Positions 10,960 to 22,575 of a DNA stretch of 64,000 nt are shown in pieces (the stretch's first letter is position 1; every line of letters begins with the position of its first letter). The stretch is from positions 62,001 to 126,000 of the forward strand of contig SJOL01002192.1 in assembly GCA_004794785.1 (NCBI GenBank), written 5' to 3'. The notes beneath the pieces were generated by a model, which was not told the DNA's origin, searched no databases, and saw only the letters and a list, made by a program, of their open reading frames with translations. Position numbers and translations under genes: made by a program. Origin of the DNA: Opisthorchis felineus (taxonomy: Eukaryota > Platyhelminthes > Trematoda > Opisthorchiida > Opisthorchiidae).

Positions 10960-11260
10960 GGAGGTAAGCAGTGGACTTGATTTTCACTCCTGTTAGATCT
11001 CATCAGCAGTGCATAACCCTGGTGGTGCATGGGTTTGAATGGCGGCCAAGTGACATACGAGGCAAGCGTGTTTCCACTACTCTGAAAGCTCACACCGAAC
11101 GAATCTGAATTGTAACGCCTGAACAGGTGAACCTGTTTGCACTTGAGCGTTGTGCTTGGTTCAAACGAAGACTCGAAAGATGACCCGCTAACTGTCCTGG
11201 TTATGCCAATCGATCAACTGCTTGTCAGGATATCGCAGACAGCAATAGGTCTATGGGTCT
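10960..11260 (-). repeat. Family C hammerhead-bearing repeat
   Basis: The left end carries a hammerhead-like motif (listed separately). The segment at 11120-11230 (GCCTGAACAGGTGAACCTGT, then TAACTGTCCTGGTTATGCC) aligns with 26205-26330 (GAAGAGGCGAACCTGTTCAC, then TAACTGTCCTGGTTGTGTC). The two loci share both parts in the same order. Confidence 0.65.
10968..11012 (-). ncRNA. Hammerhead-ribozyme-like motif, family C copy 1
   Basis: On the minus strand, CUGAUGA lies at 11006-11000. It is followed by a 14-nt stem II that has a mismatch, GAAA at 985-982 (10985-10982), a short stem III ending in UC, and then stem I. Stem I strands GCACUG and CACUGC pair at 5 of 6 positions. All invariant core bases are visible. 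Stem II and stem I carry mutations, so activity is doubtful. Type I topology with a minimal stem III. Confidence 0.6.
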
Positions 11261-11314
11261 AAATTGGTGAACTTGAAAGAAAATACAAGTGGCGAATATT
11301 TAACAGGGTTCGTT

Positions 11315-11600
11315 CTTGACGGGAGACTCACTTGAAATCCAGCTGAATCGCTCGTTTATGATGTTCTGAATCGTGGTCTGCCGAAAAGCTTTCAGCAACC
11401 ATATGAGTAGCGCATTACGTCTATTAAATGTATCGCGATATCTCAAATATCGTACCAACTGAAACATGAGGCAGCCTGATGCAGCACATTCTGTTGCTCG
11501 AAAACATCACAAACGAGAAATTCAGCTGAGTTTCAGGTGAGTCTTCCATCAAAACCAAATTGGTATGCAAATGAGTATATTTCGCTAATTGTCTTCCCCT
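11315..11600 (+). repeat. Family B repeat, ribozyme region lost
   Basis: GACGGGAGACTCACTTGAAA, CCAGCTGAATCGCTCG and TTTATGATGTTCTGAATCG match 23465-23520. The part at 11360-11430 matches the reverse complement of 23598-23657. The right half (TCAGGTGAGTCTTCCATC, then CCAAATTGGTATGCAAATGAG) matches 23690-23730. The repeat therefore contains internal inverted segments arranged differently in each copy. Confidence 0.7.
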
Positions 11601-11841
11601 ACATTTGTTTTCTTCAGCAAGGGATAAGGGCTTTCTTACCTCGGGTTTAGTCCTATCAGTCATTCACTGCGTGAGTTTTCAGTAATTCTAAGAAGTGTGC
11701 TATACCGACATCCATACTTCTACGGATCGTAAGTGTGAGTTTCCCACTGTTGAAAAATTTCAGACCTTTTGTAAATTTATCGATCAAGAAGCCCCTTGCA
11801 ATGGCATTTTAAAAAACGCTAAGGGCTACTATTAATCGTCC

Positions 11842-11998
11842 GTTTAGCTGTAGCACCCTTTGGGTGCCTAAATGCCATGCCGCCCAAAGGAAGCACGAGG
11901 GCTGGGATACTGCCAGGTTGTTCAGGCCTAGACAGGGGAAGTCGAGTGGCAGAGGTCGGGTTCGAACCACGGACCTTCCGGTCAGTAAATTTGCGCTA
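11842..11998 (-). repeat. Family A SINE, 5'-truncated
   Basis: The reverse complement matches the SINE body from the B box (GGTTCGAACCC on the minus strand, about 11959-11969) to the 3' end GGGTGCTACAGCT. The A box is missing beyond about 11998. Confidence 0.9.
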
Positions 11999-12228
11999 CT
12001 GATTAGGGACTCTACATGTAGTTTTCAAAACTATGTATGATGATTATGTCTATTCTGTATAGTCTCCTTAACCCTAAGCTGTGTTACCACCCTGAAGTCT
12101 AGTTAGGAGTCTTTTCAGCATGAAATAGAGTCTGGTTTACTTGCATGATCACACGGATTGATTGCAGGTGTACAGGAGACGGACAACGGACAAAGCTGGT
12201 ATGACTAGATGTTCTGAAATCCGTTCAG

Positions 12229-12426
12229 GTTTAATGGAGGATTGTTCATGACGAGTTCTGTTGTTTCGCCCACCACCACGCCGCCAGCATGTTTGCGTGT
12301 TGTTGCTCATGTTCTAGTAACCAGGTGTACTTATCCTGTAATCGCTGCCACTGAGGATCCCGAATCTGCCGCGGTTTCTTATCTGAAGGACCGTTTGACA
12401 TGGATGTGGCTAGAGAGGAAAATGAA
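12229..12426 (+). CDS. Candidate internal exon, unknown
   Basis: An acceptor-like ATCCGTTCAG ends at 12228, and AAAATGAAG|GTAGGC gives a donor after 12426. The enclosed frame is open and has a coding-like composition: SSVVSPTTTPPACLRVVAHV, then a charged segment SYLKDRLTWMWLERKMK. No domain is recognised. The following 12427-13235 shows no continuation that I can identify. Confidence 0.35.
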
Positions 12427-13250
12427 GGTAGGCTGCATGACTATTTCATTCTCCGGTGTCATTTTCCCACCGACTGCAAATACTCAATGGTGCATGTAAC
12501 ATTGAAGAACATGGTTAGTACGAACAGGGTTAGAACGAAACTTCCCATAAGATGAATGCATTTTCCAGTGTCACCGTTCAAAACGTTTAGATGATTTCCT
12601 ATTACAGTGAAATCCATCGGAATGCTCTTCCGATCAAGACATTCACTGTTACTCCAAATCACACATGAGGCGGTTGAAGAACAACCACTCAAGAACAACA
12701 TAAACCGGGGACTCAGGTTAAACATAGTTGGGTCTCCCGTCAACGCCATGAGTATTTGGTGTGTTACTACAAACTGTGTTGATGAACACTGAGATGGACG
12801 AAAATGTTGGTGGGTTGTCCTGGAAGTTTCACCAACTCTGTACTTAGTGTCACGTCAGTAAGTTTGGCCAAATGTTTTGTAGATGGCAGAAGTGTTTCAA
12901 CTCAAACAACAAACAACGCATAGCGTGTAGATTAAAGTCCAATAAGAACCTGCTTCGAAGAAGCCAGTATTGCAGTTTTCTAATGTTTTATTAGGTGACT
13001 GTCAGTGGATATGAGCTTTATGAAAATCTAAAGCTGCGTTGTCTCGTTCATTCATGTGAACATACTCGGGAGGAGTGTCTTCCTCTCGTTACCTGGAGGT
13101 GGTCTCTCGGGGGGAAGGCAATTTGCTGTGAACTGCAATTTCTCCCATGTGTAAAGTAAAAATCGCGAACGTTGGAATTGAACATCAGCTGACTTAGTCC
13201 ACCCAATGGGCTTGCAACAAGGAAAAAACGCCTGGCAGACTGGCTTCTCT
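12427..13250. other. No recognisable feature
   Basis: Overlapping antisense ORFs without domains. No repeat matched. Confidence 0.35.
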
Positions 13251-13253
13251 AAG

Positions 13254-13300
13254 GCTGGCAATTGGCTTGCAAACGTTTCGTCACTAATCGAAGAGAGACC
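13254..13300 (-). repeat. Family E short repeat, copy 1
   Basis: The minus strand reads TAGTGACGAAACGTTTGCAA, then GCCAATTGCC. The same core occurs at 14808-14855 (minus) and 54759-54815 (plus). The GACGAAACGTTTGC core resembles the 3' half of hammerhead-like tails known from Penelope-like elements, but the CTGATGA half is absent here. Confidence 0.5.
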
Positions 13301-14108
13301 GCCCTGCAGGCAATGCCTCTTAAAAACACGTGTTAACAGCTTCCACCTCAGCCTAACTCAGCACTCCGTGGCATGGTTTCTACGCCTCTAATCATGTTAT
13401 TCCACCTCCCGTACTGCTGAGGATGCAGGTGCCACGTTCATAATGAAGTGGCTCTGCCAGTGACTACGGGCATATATGTGCATGTTCACATGACAGGAAA
13501 GTGAAGAAAATCAATTGTCTTATTGTTGTGGTTAGTTCCCCAGCCTGAAGATCGGATATTCCACTGGTAACGGTGTCAATTTGAAACTGTAGAGGTTGAG
13601 CTGCGGTTTGTCAAATGAAGCTGTCGTCGAATACGGGCGACAAAACAATTTTAAAGTGATTGGTGCTCCAAACATAAAGAAACATGAGGATGATCGTTAG
13701 TCGCACACACACCTGCCCGCTAGACAGAAAGTGATTACTGGCGACTGATTTCGACAAGTTTGTTGTCACCTCGACACACGACTGACTGCTATGAATGGTT
13801 TTTCTCTGGGGTAGTCCGAATTTTTTAGCAAGGGAACAATCACTATGGTCTCCAGTGAAAGGAGAGAAACCGCTTTCTTGATGGAACACACTAATCATAA
13901 GGGTGTTGAAAGCTCTTCGACAGCTCTTCTTGTGGCTTATCAAGCAGGCGCAGTCCCCAAGCTTCCGCTGGCTTAACGTTTTACTTGAAGACCAAACTGT
14001 ACGCAATCATCGAAATGCACTCATTTACAAACTAACGTACAAGGTGGACAGTGAGGCAGGCTTTATGAGGCATATTCGCTTGAAGAGTATTACAAAAAAG
14101 AGCTCAGT
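13301..14108. other. Mostly unassigned, possible family B scrap at 13890-13950
   Basis: AAGGGTGTTGAAAGCTCTTC followed by GACAGCTCTTCTTG resembles the family B segment at 41910-41930 (TTGAAAACTCTTCGACAGCC). The rest, including a 131-codon minus-strand ORF at 13611-14006, has no domain. Confidence 0.35.
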
Positions 14109-14383
14109 ATGTTCGGGGGCCAGATGCTCGTAATAACCGAACATCAAGCTGGTCGGACGGACGTAACACCTGCGTGCTACGGACCAAACGAAGGCACGCC
14201 TCGATTGGTCAGAATATCAGCCAATCAGGATCGAGCAATTATGGCTTGGCCCTTCTCGTCCCCTCACGAAGATTCTAGTGCTACTTGGAACATTCTGTGA
14301 TATCCCTATAAATACAGGTGGAGTAATCTTCCTTAGTCTTAATAAAGGGCTGTCTCAAGCTGTCGTGTCTTTTGATGTACCAT
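14109..14383 (+). repeat. Possible solo LTR or promoter-bearing repeat
   Basis: A TATA-like CCTATAAATACAG at about 14304-14316 is followed within 30 bp by AATAAAG at about 14340-14346, and then by a GCTGTCGTGTC stretch and TGTACCA near 14377-14383. A TATA box so close to a polyadenylation signal, with a TG-like start and a CA end, is the usual layout of a retroviral-type LTR (U3-R-U5). No second copy, target-site duplication or gag-pol was seen, so this is a suggestion only. Confidence 0.35.
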
Positions 14384-14807
14384 AGTCGGCGAAGCTGGAA
14401 GCCAAGTACCGACATAGGAATTGCAGCACCGTCAGCAGAACACAAAACAACTGGAATTCAGTTGAGCCTCCCGTTAAAGAAAAACTGGTGTGCAACTTAA
14501 AGTATTTCGATGAAAGGAACTACTATTTAAATAGCTATTAGTACGCGTATATAGTGGTATCAATTCTCAGCGTATAACTGCAAAGAACTGAGAGGCCTGC
14601 TGAAAATTCCAAAGCTCCGTAAAGGCTAGTTCCATTCATATCGATGTCGAAAGCGACCGTAAATGGAGTTTCCGCTTTTGAAGGTCTCAGCAAAACTTTC
14701 ATGTTTTCTTGGTGTCATCAAGTCAACAGATTTTCATGTCCGTTGTTTTGAACTATTGGTAGCTCGGGTGAGTTTACTGGTTGTTGATCAGATGGTTGTC
14801 GATTTGT

Positions 14808-14855
14808 TAGCCGAGCTTGGCAATTGACTTGCAAGCGTTTCGTCACCATACTGGA
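14808..14855 (-). repeat. Family E short repeat, copy 2
   Basis: The minus strand reads GGTGACGAAACGCTTGCAAG, then TCAATTGCCAAGC, matching copies at 13254 and 54759. Confidence 0.5.
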
Positions 14856-15910
14856 TTTAACTTTGTCGACCTAAAATAAGTTTCTATTACGTCTAAGGAT
14901 CCTTGTTCTTCCTTCCGAGTTAGCGCCAGTTGTACTGCATTTAAATGAACGCAGAGCCTTGTCGATAACTGATGTCATACTGAGAGCGTTTCTTCATTCA
15001 TAGCCCTCTAAATTGCATTTTCCTTATACAGACCTTTTTGTGAAATAAAGTCATACATATGTAGATGGAACGTGTGTTTGAAGTACAGTCGCACCAGTAC
15101 GCATAGTTCCCCGGTCCTAACACTCTTATTCAGACAGCATTACCTTAACACTACATTTCCGTCCACGGGACCTCCCCATAAGTCCCAAAACTCGCCCGCG
15201 ATGTTTGTGAGACGAGTTTTCGTGGACCAAAAGGAGTGAATTCAGGGAGGAATTCATAAAATTAGGATTGTCATTATCGACCAGCAACAGGAAATCCAAC
15301 CTAATAAGAAATCGCAATAGTGTACTTGGGCTTGAGCCTGGGCGCCATTTGTAACAAGTATTTCTTGTGGATTGTAGGATATAGACACTGTGCGTTTTAT
15401 TACGAAAAATGGATAAACTTTTACGGGAATATGTACATTTATCTTTAAGAAGCTTAGAAGAACCTATCACAGTTAACCTGTCTTACTGTTCATTGTAGAA
15501 TAGAAGAGTTTGGTGGTAACGTACCAAGCCAGTTGCATTTCTGTACAATAAAAATTTTATCACTTGGCTTTCGCTGTCGTCATCAATATCCTCGTCAGAA
15601 TTGCCATCAAAACATCCTCAGCTATTAATAAACGTCCTTTAAAAAGTAACTATTTGAGAATGAGTAATCCTTTTGTAAAACTTAATCTACCCAGGCCTTA
15701 CAATGAAGACGACTTTCGGGGCTAACTGATCCAAGTTACTGAGTGAATAGTCGCCCGATTTTGGCTCACGTTTTTTTTCCGTATTTGAGCTGAAATGTCA
15801 GCTAATGACATTGCATCTGGCGCTGAGCACAATCTAGCAGGACTGTGAAAAATGAAGCCACTTAAACTGACAAAACACATCTTTTGTCCATATAATCCAC
15901 GAATTACACT
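14856..15910. other. No recognisable feature
   Basis: A 114-codon minus-strand ORF (15126-15470) has no domain, a mixed composition and no splice support. Nothing else is seen. Confidence 0.35.
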
Positions 15911-15948
15911 GTGCCTACACGGCACCGAAAGGGTGCTACAGCTGAACG
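15911..15948 (+). repeat. Family A SINE 3'-end fragment
   Basis: GGCACCGAAAGGGTGCTACA followed by GCTGAACGAT is the 3' end of the SINE. It is followed at once by a (TA)n tract (15949-15966), suggesting a strongly 5'-truncated insertion whose tail is a dinucleotide repeat. Confidence 0.85.
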
Positions 15949-15966
15949 ATATATATATATATATAC
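15949..15966 (+). repeat. (TA)n tail of the SINE fragment
   Basis: About nine TA units directly abut the SINE end. Confidence 0.9.
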
Positions 15967-18575
15967 CTTTTAGGATGTTCGGCGACCAACACATTTGGCT
16001 CGTACACCGGAGAGATTTTCAATCCAAAATCTAGTGAGAACAGAGTGATCTAATTGAATGGAGGGCTGTAGAACTTGATTGATCCTTCCATCTCATGTCA
16101 TGATGCACCCATTCCAGTTCATCTAGACTAGTTCAGGTAGAGGTCTACCCAAATGCTTGCGATATCGGTACATTCACTATAGGCTCCCGATTACTGAAAC
16201 CAACGGCAGACCAAACGTATTGCACACCACCTATTGGCCATATATAGGTGGATTTACAACTTGAACGCAGCTGCAAAATCACAAGTTCCTGAGCCTCTTC
16301 TGGATCCGAGTAACCAGGAGTATCTTGGTGACTGCTGTGGAAACATTCAGAAGAATCATCCAATTTTGTCACCTGTCAGCCGATTCCCGGTACTAGATTT
16401 ACGTTATAACAATCCTCGAAGCATGACACGGAAATCTACCGTTGCTCATACTTAGTTAGATTGTGGGCTTTCCAGTTCATACAACTCTTTTTTAGCTTGT
16501 GTTGCTTATTTTGCCCCTCCCACCCACTGCACTCTGTTTTGATTCTCATTATTTCGTAATCAGGTTACAGAAGTTCGATGGATTCTGCCGTCTACTGGGT
16601 CGACGGGTTCCGCTCCACGCCCGTACACGCGACTAACTTCACCACGGTTTTCAAATTTCTACCACGGTTTCATCCGCATGACCAGAAGACACCGGTTTAT
16701 GACAAGTGGTCGCATACACATGAGGTCCGCTAGACAGCAACTCACGATTTCAGATGCATCTTGAATCCGCCCTACAGGATCAACACCGGTACGCCTCATC
16801 CGATCACGACACCAGCTTTAGGACTGTCTAGACTGGGCTTTCCGATATCCGACTTCTGTGTCATAGCTTCGGCTGATTTCGAAATTGGTGTCGATTGGCG
16901 TCCGCTTTTCGATATTCTTGGGACATGTGAATAGACCAAGTATGCGGTTTGGTTGCAATTGGTCAGACAATGCCCGTCGTGACCCTCTAGCCGATCATCG
17001 CTAAATTTGAAAAACTGCATAATGATCTGTAAAATCATTCTTAACACCCATGCACGGCTCCATGTCTTGGATTTCTCACACTGTGTGCTATTTTGTATGA
17101 GATGGTGTGTAGTTCGACCCCTCACAGAACAGAGGCCACTGTATGTCGAAGCTCTCTTTTGTCCAGTCGAGATGACTCGCGGGCAGGCCAGGTACTTCAT
17201 CTCCCTGAGGGCTAATTCGACGCCGCGCAAGCCTTCCAAATAGTTTTGTCATGCGGTCCTTGGGACCCCGACTGCCGTCCATCTACTCCGTCCCGACCGC
17301 GTCGGCAGCTTCTTTCACATCTTTGTGAACTTATGATTGCCCTGTAACTTTGCTACGGACCCGACCTCATCTGACGTTTTTTCATCATCGCGCTTTCGTC
17401 ATTTTTTGTATCACTGCTTTGCTTCTGATCTTATCAACGGACCGGGCGGAATTTCGATCGCTAATTGTTCATTTGCTAAGCACGTGGCAGCCCAGACCCA
17501 GTTACGCTATACTCTAGGCACCATGATCAGTTAGTGGGCGTCAAATTTCTTCCATATCTCGATTTAAATAATGTTAACCAACCCTGTTACAGATGACGGG
17601 TATGCCTAGATCAAGTGAGTCGTAATAGGACACCTTGAATGCTACATATCATTACATCAGACTAAAAAAAGCTGATCTGTGTAGCCATTGGTGAAAATTG
17701 TGCCTAACTTATGCACCAAAGGACAACCTTTGGCAAGTTTGATTTTGGACTATTCAGTTCATAGAAGAATTTCCCATTTTCGAACTAGGAAAAGCCTACC
17801 TGCCCAGATGGTTTGCTTTTGTTATGCTTGGCCTTCAAGATTAACTTTGATGTCAGTCCCTCGTGAATAGCATGATATCTAACGCCTAGATTTCTGAGTT
17901 AATTTAACGTTTCAAAAGGGCGCCAGTCCTGGTGATCACGAGGATCATTGATGGGTTCCCCTTTACGAACGGAGAAGTGCTTTCAATCGCGCACTTTTAG
18001 ATGGAACGTGTTTTCAGGTACTATTACATTTCACCAAGCTACCGTCGTTCACGCCTACTTCACACATATTTTCAATACATCGTTCGATTGTTGCAAACAA
18101 TCCATCGTCCACGGTTGTGTTCAGTTGTTCTCTGAATCTAGGTAGCAATCTCGTAAGCTCCAGGACAGTCGAACGCCCAAACCGATTACACCGAGAGGTC
18201 GACGGCGTGGATAGCGGTGTGCACAGACAGACACTCCAAGTGAAGAGTGTAACATAACACGGTACACCGGTAAATTTCTATGCCTTCTTGAGTTTCCAAT
18301 CCTCCTGTTTCCATCGATCGAATGATGATACGTGTTCCTTAATCTTTAAAAGCTTCGCTAACTCTATTTAAGGATATGGTCATAGTCTACAAAAAGCATT
18401 TTGTATACAGAGCTGATATTCGTGGTAATTGCTGTCGATTGTCGAGCAAACTGCCTTGCTTCGGTCCATGCGGATACCTATATGAAATTAGCAAATTGTG
18501 CCCAGCTACATATACTTTGTGGGCATTTACATTCAACCAACGTTCGTTTGAATAGTCCTTCCCCTATCCTAGCGC
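15967..18575. other. No recognisable feature
   Basis: The longest ORF (16796-17239, minus, 147 codons) has no recognised domain, and the plus strand there is equally uninformative. I found no repeat in common with the rest of the window. Confidence 0.35.
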
Positions 18576-18690
18576 AATTATTCTGGTGAGCCCACACCAA
18601 AGTAGAGAAGTGCTGGATTCGAGCTTCGTACCTAGTGGAGCTCGCCAGAATTGGTGAGAATTGGTCGTACAATAATTTGAACTCTGGGCT
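18576..18690 (-). repeat. Family C repeat with a decayed hammerhead
   Basis: ATTATTCTGGTGAGCCCACA followed by GTGCTGGATTCGAGCTTCG aligns with 26056-26112 and 26458-26508. On the minus strand the core at 18650-18610 reads CUGGCGA instead of CUGAUGA and GAAG instead of GAAA, so the ribozyme would be dead. Stem I (GTGCTG side) is still recognisable. Confidence 0.6.
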
Positions 18691-18813
18691 TTTGAAAGCA
18701 AGGCTAACCAATGCTCCACTGTTTCTTTTTGATCGAAAACTGTCATACACTGTAACTTTTTAAGTAGTTACGAGCCCTCTAACATATACTTTAATGCTCA
18801 CAGTAGAACTTAC

Positions 18814-20542
18814 CAGATTCTTCCCGGGAATTTGCAGTTGTACCGCACCACCCACAGGGTCTCAACCGGAAAGTGTCTAGCTCCTGACAACAGCGAGATC
18901 GCCCTTCACCAAAATGCGCGCAATGTTGTACAAGTAAATGTGCCTGTAATCGGCTTTGTGCCACCAGGTTTGCCATTGGACTGCCCAGATGCGTCACATA
19001 TCGCCGCCAACAAAATAGGCAAACTGTGGACCAGTCGAGATTCATATGCAAGCTTCCAGAATCCAAGCGACCTTGACTAACGCACCGTTCAAACTGGCAC
19101 TGTAATCGGTAAAGATGACCCGACCGCGAGAGATGTTTGCTTGCTCCTTGGCCATTTTCTGTCGAGCATTCAGGCCTTGTTCCGCGGAATATTCGCACTA
19201 AATCACTCGTCTCACATACCTGACACACTTCAAGCAACGTGTCTAGTTCCTTTGCCCCGGCATGATAACACACTATGTGCGCCTGAAGCATAGCATTACC
19301 ATTTATGGGGGTATATTCACCAAATATTGATGAATAGTCTTCACCGCTTATTGAGCTCAATTTTGGTAGCAATCTCAAATTGTTCAGGTCACAAATAGGA
19401 CAACTGTACATGGCAGTCCTCTGTGTGTTTGAAGTCATGGACTGTGGTGATAAGGAATGTTGCATATACCACGTGATTAGTTCAAACATTGGCAGATGGT
19501 ACTCGTCGATATGTTTTTCGATAGACTGTAGACCTTCTCTCCGCAACATTGAATAGTCCACGATGCGCACCGCCGATAATGTTTCTGCGTCCGAGTCGGA
19601 ACTCGAAATGTCACTGTCAACTGAGAGAATTCTGGGCAACTTTGGCTTGCGTTCATGGTTTCGTAAACACCAGAAAGCGCTTTCTTCGGGACCGTCCTCG
19701 TCTGTAGGTGACTCTAGTTTGACAAGCGGACACTCGGCACACATTCCACTTTTTCGCCGAACCGCATGACGACAAAGAATGTGTACAACCAAGTGGATCT
19801 TAGAGGTAAATCGCATGGCTGCTTCGTGCGGTTTCAACGGTAGTTTATGTGTCAGTCCTGTCTGTGCCCGGATAGGATAGGATCGTCTCGCGCTTTTTTC
19901 TTGTGGTTCTGTACAGCAGAATAGACAGATAAATGGTAGACCTTGACGAATCGAGTCACTTGGTGCCAAAAAACCACTTAGATAGGCAGCTTTTTGCTGA
20001 ACACAACTATGCTGATTAGAATACAGAAATTCGACCTCGGACTCCCAACGTCTACCACATCGTCGACAGCTAAGTCGACCGGACCGTTCAGCTGATGATG
20101 CATCGTCAATCGAATGGTTATCAGCGGCATCAAATTCATGTCTCAAAAGCAATAAATGAGCGTATAATATGTCTCCTCGTTGACAATCTAGACCACAGAC
20201 TAAACAACGAAATTGAGGAACGCACACGGTTTCCGTTTGTGCATCCGCCTGCAAAATACGTTTTCGCACGCGCTTTAAAGTCGACTGATTTGGGAAACTG
20301 GTACGACCAAAATAGTCGGCTTTACTCAAAGACAACGGAGGTAATTTCGTGTGTTCCTTAGTGGCCTGGGGATAAAGCAATGGAAGAGATAATTCCGACG
20401 GGGGGTGTGGAGGTAACAGGTTCGCAGGTGGGTGGATTTCATCACCAGCCTGTCCGTTAGAATTGTTCTGATGGTTACTTGGAAATCTGTGAGTTTTTCC
20501 TAACTTGGAGTGTCCGAATTTATCAGGTAGTGGGACCTGCAT
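18814..20542 (-). CDS. Large exon of a multi-zinc-finger protein
   Basis: A frame of about 575 codons runs from an ATG at 20542 to a splice donor at 18814/18813 (minus strand TCTG|GTAAGTTC). The frame then reaches a stop inside the intron, so further exons lie at lower coordinates and are not placed. The ATG overlaps ATGCAG|GTCCC, which could equally be a splice acceptor, so the true start may lie in an earlier exon. The first 100 residues are Pro/Ser/Asn-rich and basic. Cys-x2-Cys pairs then recur at residues 113/116, 159/162, 206/209, 268/271, 381/384, 440/443, 508/511 and 563/566. Several are followed by His pairs (129/135, 250 to 259, 422/427, 534/540). The pattern suggests repeated C2H2-type fingers with long, irregular linkers, each followed by an extra CxxC. 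A Ser/Asp-rich acidic linker (DSDISSSDSDAE) lies at 309-320. It is probably a nuclear nucleic-acid-binding protein. I cannot name the family. Confidence 0.8.
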
Positions 20543-22334
20543 TTTATGGCATGGTCTTTGCTCCCACTAGTAATTCTCCCTAACCAACTTAAGTTAACAT
20601 CATGTGACCTGTTTGAAAGGTATCGATCAGTAGAACTTACTTCACGTGGTAGTCGCGTGACGTCATGCACAAGCAAGGTCCAAAGACGTAGGTTGTTGAA
20701 CTGAACAGAAGAATGCTGAAAGAAGGGAAATCAACTCATCACTAATGATTCACAAGATGATGATGCACGCTGTCATCATCAAAACTATATATATTTCAAT
20801 TTGTTTGAATACCCAGCTTCCTGTAGTTCCTCGCACCATGAAGCCCTAGTGATCCCATCATTTTGCGACGCTTGAGTAGGCTTCTGTGGAACAAATAGGC
20901 TTTTCCGTGCCTGTCCACAGGCAGAAATTACCACACTGTATCCATAGAGTATCCTAGACTACGATCAAGCTGGCCAACCCTGACATAGACACCAGCCAAA
21001 AAGAAACGACAGAAGCCTGAGAGGAACGGGTTCCGCCACTGATAAACGAAAAGTAAGAAACAAGAAAACAAGACCTCCAGGCTAAGTAATAAATAGAAAA
21101 GTGAACCATACGAGAATATACAGGTTGTATCTCCGCTGACCATCAGGGTAGGTCTCTAAGATCCTAGGCTCTTGGACCCTATCCAGCCAACACCAAAACC
21201 TGGTTATTTATTCAACTAGTTTACTACGGATACGGTGGAGAAACCTCATAGGTGTCTTTACCTGTTTCAGCTTTAATCCATTCTGTTCAGGTCGGCAAGA
21301 AAGTCGATTCCCGCTTGTCCCGTCATTAATTTAAAAAAACTCCGTGAGTTCACTTTGGATACGGCGTCAGTGTAACAAAAACCAAATAAGTCTCTCAAGT
21401 TTTTCTTTATACATCAGACCTGGCAGTCATTTGGGCGGTCAGATGAACGTTTACTGGACCTTCCCCGAAGCAATCCTCTCCCCCCAGATATCAGTCTCAT
21501 GCTTGCATACAGCTCTTCAGGTGCAGTTTCTGGAGGTTTCTTGGAGGGGCAGGTCTACTAGAGACCATCGCGTACTGCATTTAACGGAAATTTTGGGACC
21601 AAACCTCACTGATTAACTCTAAGATGACAGAACTAGTCGTGAACACTACAAGGATCGGTGAAGTGCGTTTACCGTGTCAAGCGAAGTCAAGTTAAACACG
21701 CAGGCCCAACGGGTTTGATAACAAAAAGCTGCAAGGAACGGTTAATCAGTATCATTGCTCCGGGATGACCTTCATGGACCTTCATGGATTCCTCCTCTCT
21801 GGAAGGTTCTGATGTTTCGTCCACAGTAGTTTTACAACACATGCTGAAGGGATTAATCGAAATTCCTTCTTGCAATCCGCCTTCTACAAATTACTTTTGA
21901 GAAGTAAATGACGTTCACTGCTGTACGGTGATCGACTTCTAAAGACTTTCCTTTTAGAAAAGAAATCTAAAGGTGACAGGACGACTTATTTGGGTTAAGC
22001 TATTGAATCGCCTTTGGAGAGAACATCCAACACGACAGATTGTTTGATTGAGTATCATTCTACGCAAGCATTGCTTAATATGGAGTGATTCCGTAGGCTA
22101 GAGATTGCGATTACAGTTTCCTGTGTTTCTAATATTAGCCGGAACGACAGATGTCAAGGACAGACGAAGACATGTGATGGCTGCACCATATATGTGGATC
22201 AATAAACTCACCTGTCACCGCTGCACTCACTTCCGAACTACCTTACTGTGAATGAAGCTCACGCGGAATCAAAAGGACCGATCGGACTGCTAAAAGGGGG
22301 TGCGATAATTTCGACAAATACACTCATATCAATC
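20543..22334. other. Upstream region of the zinc-finger gene, unassigned
   Basis: Lies 5' (minus sense) of the zinc-finger exon and may contain an upstream intron, exons or promoter. No exon can be supported from sequence alone. A short (GAT)n-like patch occurs around 20755-20765. Confidence 0.35.
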
Positions 22335-22380
22335 TTGTTTTGACCGGAGATTCACCTGGAACCCAGCTTAATCCCTTATT
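22335..22380 (+). repeat. Family B 5' fragment
   Basis: TTTTGACCGGAGATTCACCT followed by GGAACCCAGCTTAATC matches the start of the 23.46 kb copy (TTTTGACGGGAGACTCACCT, then GGAACCCAGCTGAATC). Confidence 0.65.
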
Positions 22381-22544
22381 AGTAATGTGGCGTTTTCATC
22401 AGAAAATCAGACTATGTCATCGTTCGTAAGCATCGGATGAGGTGTTGTATCGTGTTATGACTTCTCTCTTTTCTTTAGTACACCATTATCTGGCGATAAC
22501 TTATGCACACAGCTGATGACTTCGTTGTCACTATTCGCCACTGG

Positions 22545-22575
22545 ACCCCCCCCCCACCACCACCACCGCCACCAT
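22545..22575 (+). repeat. Poly-C/(CCA)n simple repeat
   Basis: A run of ten or more C residues is followed by CCA trinucleotides. Confidence 0.9.

Noticed and set aside
16796..17239. 147-codon minus-strand ORF as a gene
   Set aside because: No domain, no convincing splice sites and an unremarkable composition; left unassigned.
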